Assembly (NCBI GenBank): GCA_022841545.1
Contig: JALHRF010000021.1
Coordinates: 1-41,410 of the forward strand
DNA: 41,410 bases
From: Bauldia sp.
Lineage (GTDB): Bacteria > Pseudomonadota > Alphaproteobacteria > Rhizobiales > Kaistiaceae
Direction: 5' to 3'
Under the pieces are notes generated by a model. That model saw nothing but the letters and a program-made list of their open reading frames with translations, made no database searches and was not told the DNA's origin. Of this stretch, positions 41,223-41,410 are shown in pieces; position 1 is the stretch's first letter; each line of letters begins with the position of its first letter. The position numbers and the translations under genes are program-made.

Positions 41223-41410
41223 ATGAACGCGGCCAATCTGCCCGAGATCGACATCACGCCCGCCCTCCGCGACGCCGCCGGGCGCTCCAAGGCCTGGCCC
41301 TTCGAGGAGGCGCGGAAGATCGTCGCCCGCATCGAGACGCGCGGTGATCCCACGGGCGGCGTCCTGTTCGAGACCGGCTACGGCCCCTCCGGCCTGCCGC
41401 ATATCGCACC
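41223..41410 (+). CDS. lysS: Lysyl-tRNA synthetase, class I (N-terminal fragment, cut by window edge)
   Basis: The first 62 residues read [25 protein letters not shown] in order, then [12 protein letters not shown], the start of a class I lysyl-tRNA synthetase. The HIGH-type motif reads PHIA, followed by an incomplete codon. The protein should be about 530 aa, so most of it lies beyond the right edge. Class I LysRS is usual in alphaproteobacteria. The ATG at 41223 is preceded by AGGTCGA. Confidence 0.88.
   Translation, partial: MNAANLPEIDITPALRDAAGRSKAWPFEEARKIVARIETRGDPTGGVLFETGYGPSGLPHIA

Overview
The window is a high-GC chromosomal segment of an alphaproteobacterium, most likely in the Hyphomicrobiales (Rhizobiales). 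Supporting signs are the order cytochrome c / kdsB / pheA, an SRP RNA followed by dnaX, ybaB and recR, a DnaX without the usual zinc-binding cysteines, a class I lysyl-tRNA synthetase, an EcfG-type promoter, and a ZigA/AztD zinc region. The taxonomic assignment is inference. There are no phage, IS or CRISPR sequences that I can recognise.

Layout. 1-6.3 kb: a YejA-type peptide/microcin C binding protein (cut by the left edge), a membrane-anchored cytochrome c with a very long Pro/Ala tail, kdsB, pheA, a single-domain response regulator behind a candidate general-stress promoter, and an RTX protein. 6.3-11.2 kb (all minus strand): SRP RNA, dnaX, ybaB, then an inserted vapBC toxin-antitoxin pair, an SDR and a cupin dioxygenase, then recR. 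11.3-15.7 kb: a HIT protein, nudC, a DUF3616 protein, a small cupin, a Cache protein and a ligase-type DNA exonuclease without its partners. 15.75-16.47 kb: an AT-richer acquired gene for a possible QxK nuclease, preceded by what looks like a decayed partial copy of its own active-site region. 16.5-20.0 kb: an EamA transporter and PEP synthase with a perfect FNR/FixK-type box upstream. 20.0-22.7 kb: a frameshifted FkbM-like methyltransferase (extra T in a T7 tract), tRNA-Gly(CCC) and a sulfotransferase, together looking like an acquired surface-modification patch.

22.9-28.2 kb: a TetR regulator with a promoter/operator, then an RND efflux adaptor and pump. 28.3-30.1 kb: a degenerate GIY-YIG protein, a palindromic intergenic repeat and an amidase. 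30.1-32.8 kb: a copper P1B ATPase diverging from a CsoR regulator across a palindromic operator. 32.8-36.1 kb: an XagB-type glycosyltransferase, an amino-acid-binding-type periplasmic protein and a TerB protein. 36.2-40.9 kb: a zinc-limitation region. ZigA, a second COG0523 GTPase, a small protein of unknown function and a DUF1007 periplasmic protein lie in one minus-strand operon. The zinc chaperone gene aztD diverges from them across a perfect 20-bp Zur-like palindrome. The right edge holds the start of lysS.

The candidates for something less described are the compact Zur-controlled zinc region with its unknown small protein, the QxK nuclease-like gene with its 5' remnant, and the toxin-antitoxin/SDR/cupin cassette inside the dnaX-ybaB-recR operon.
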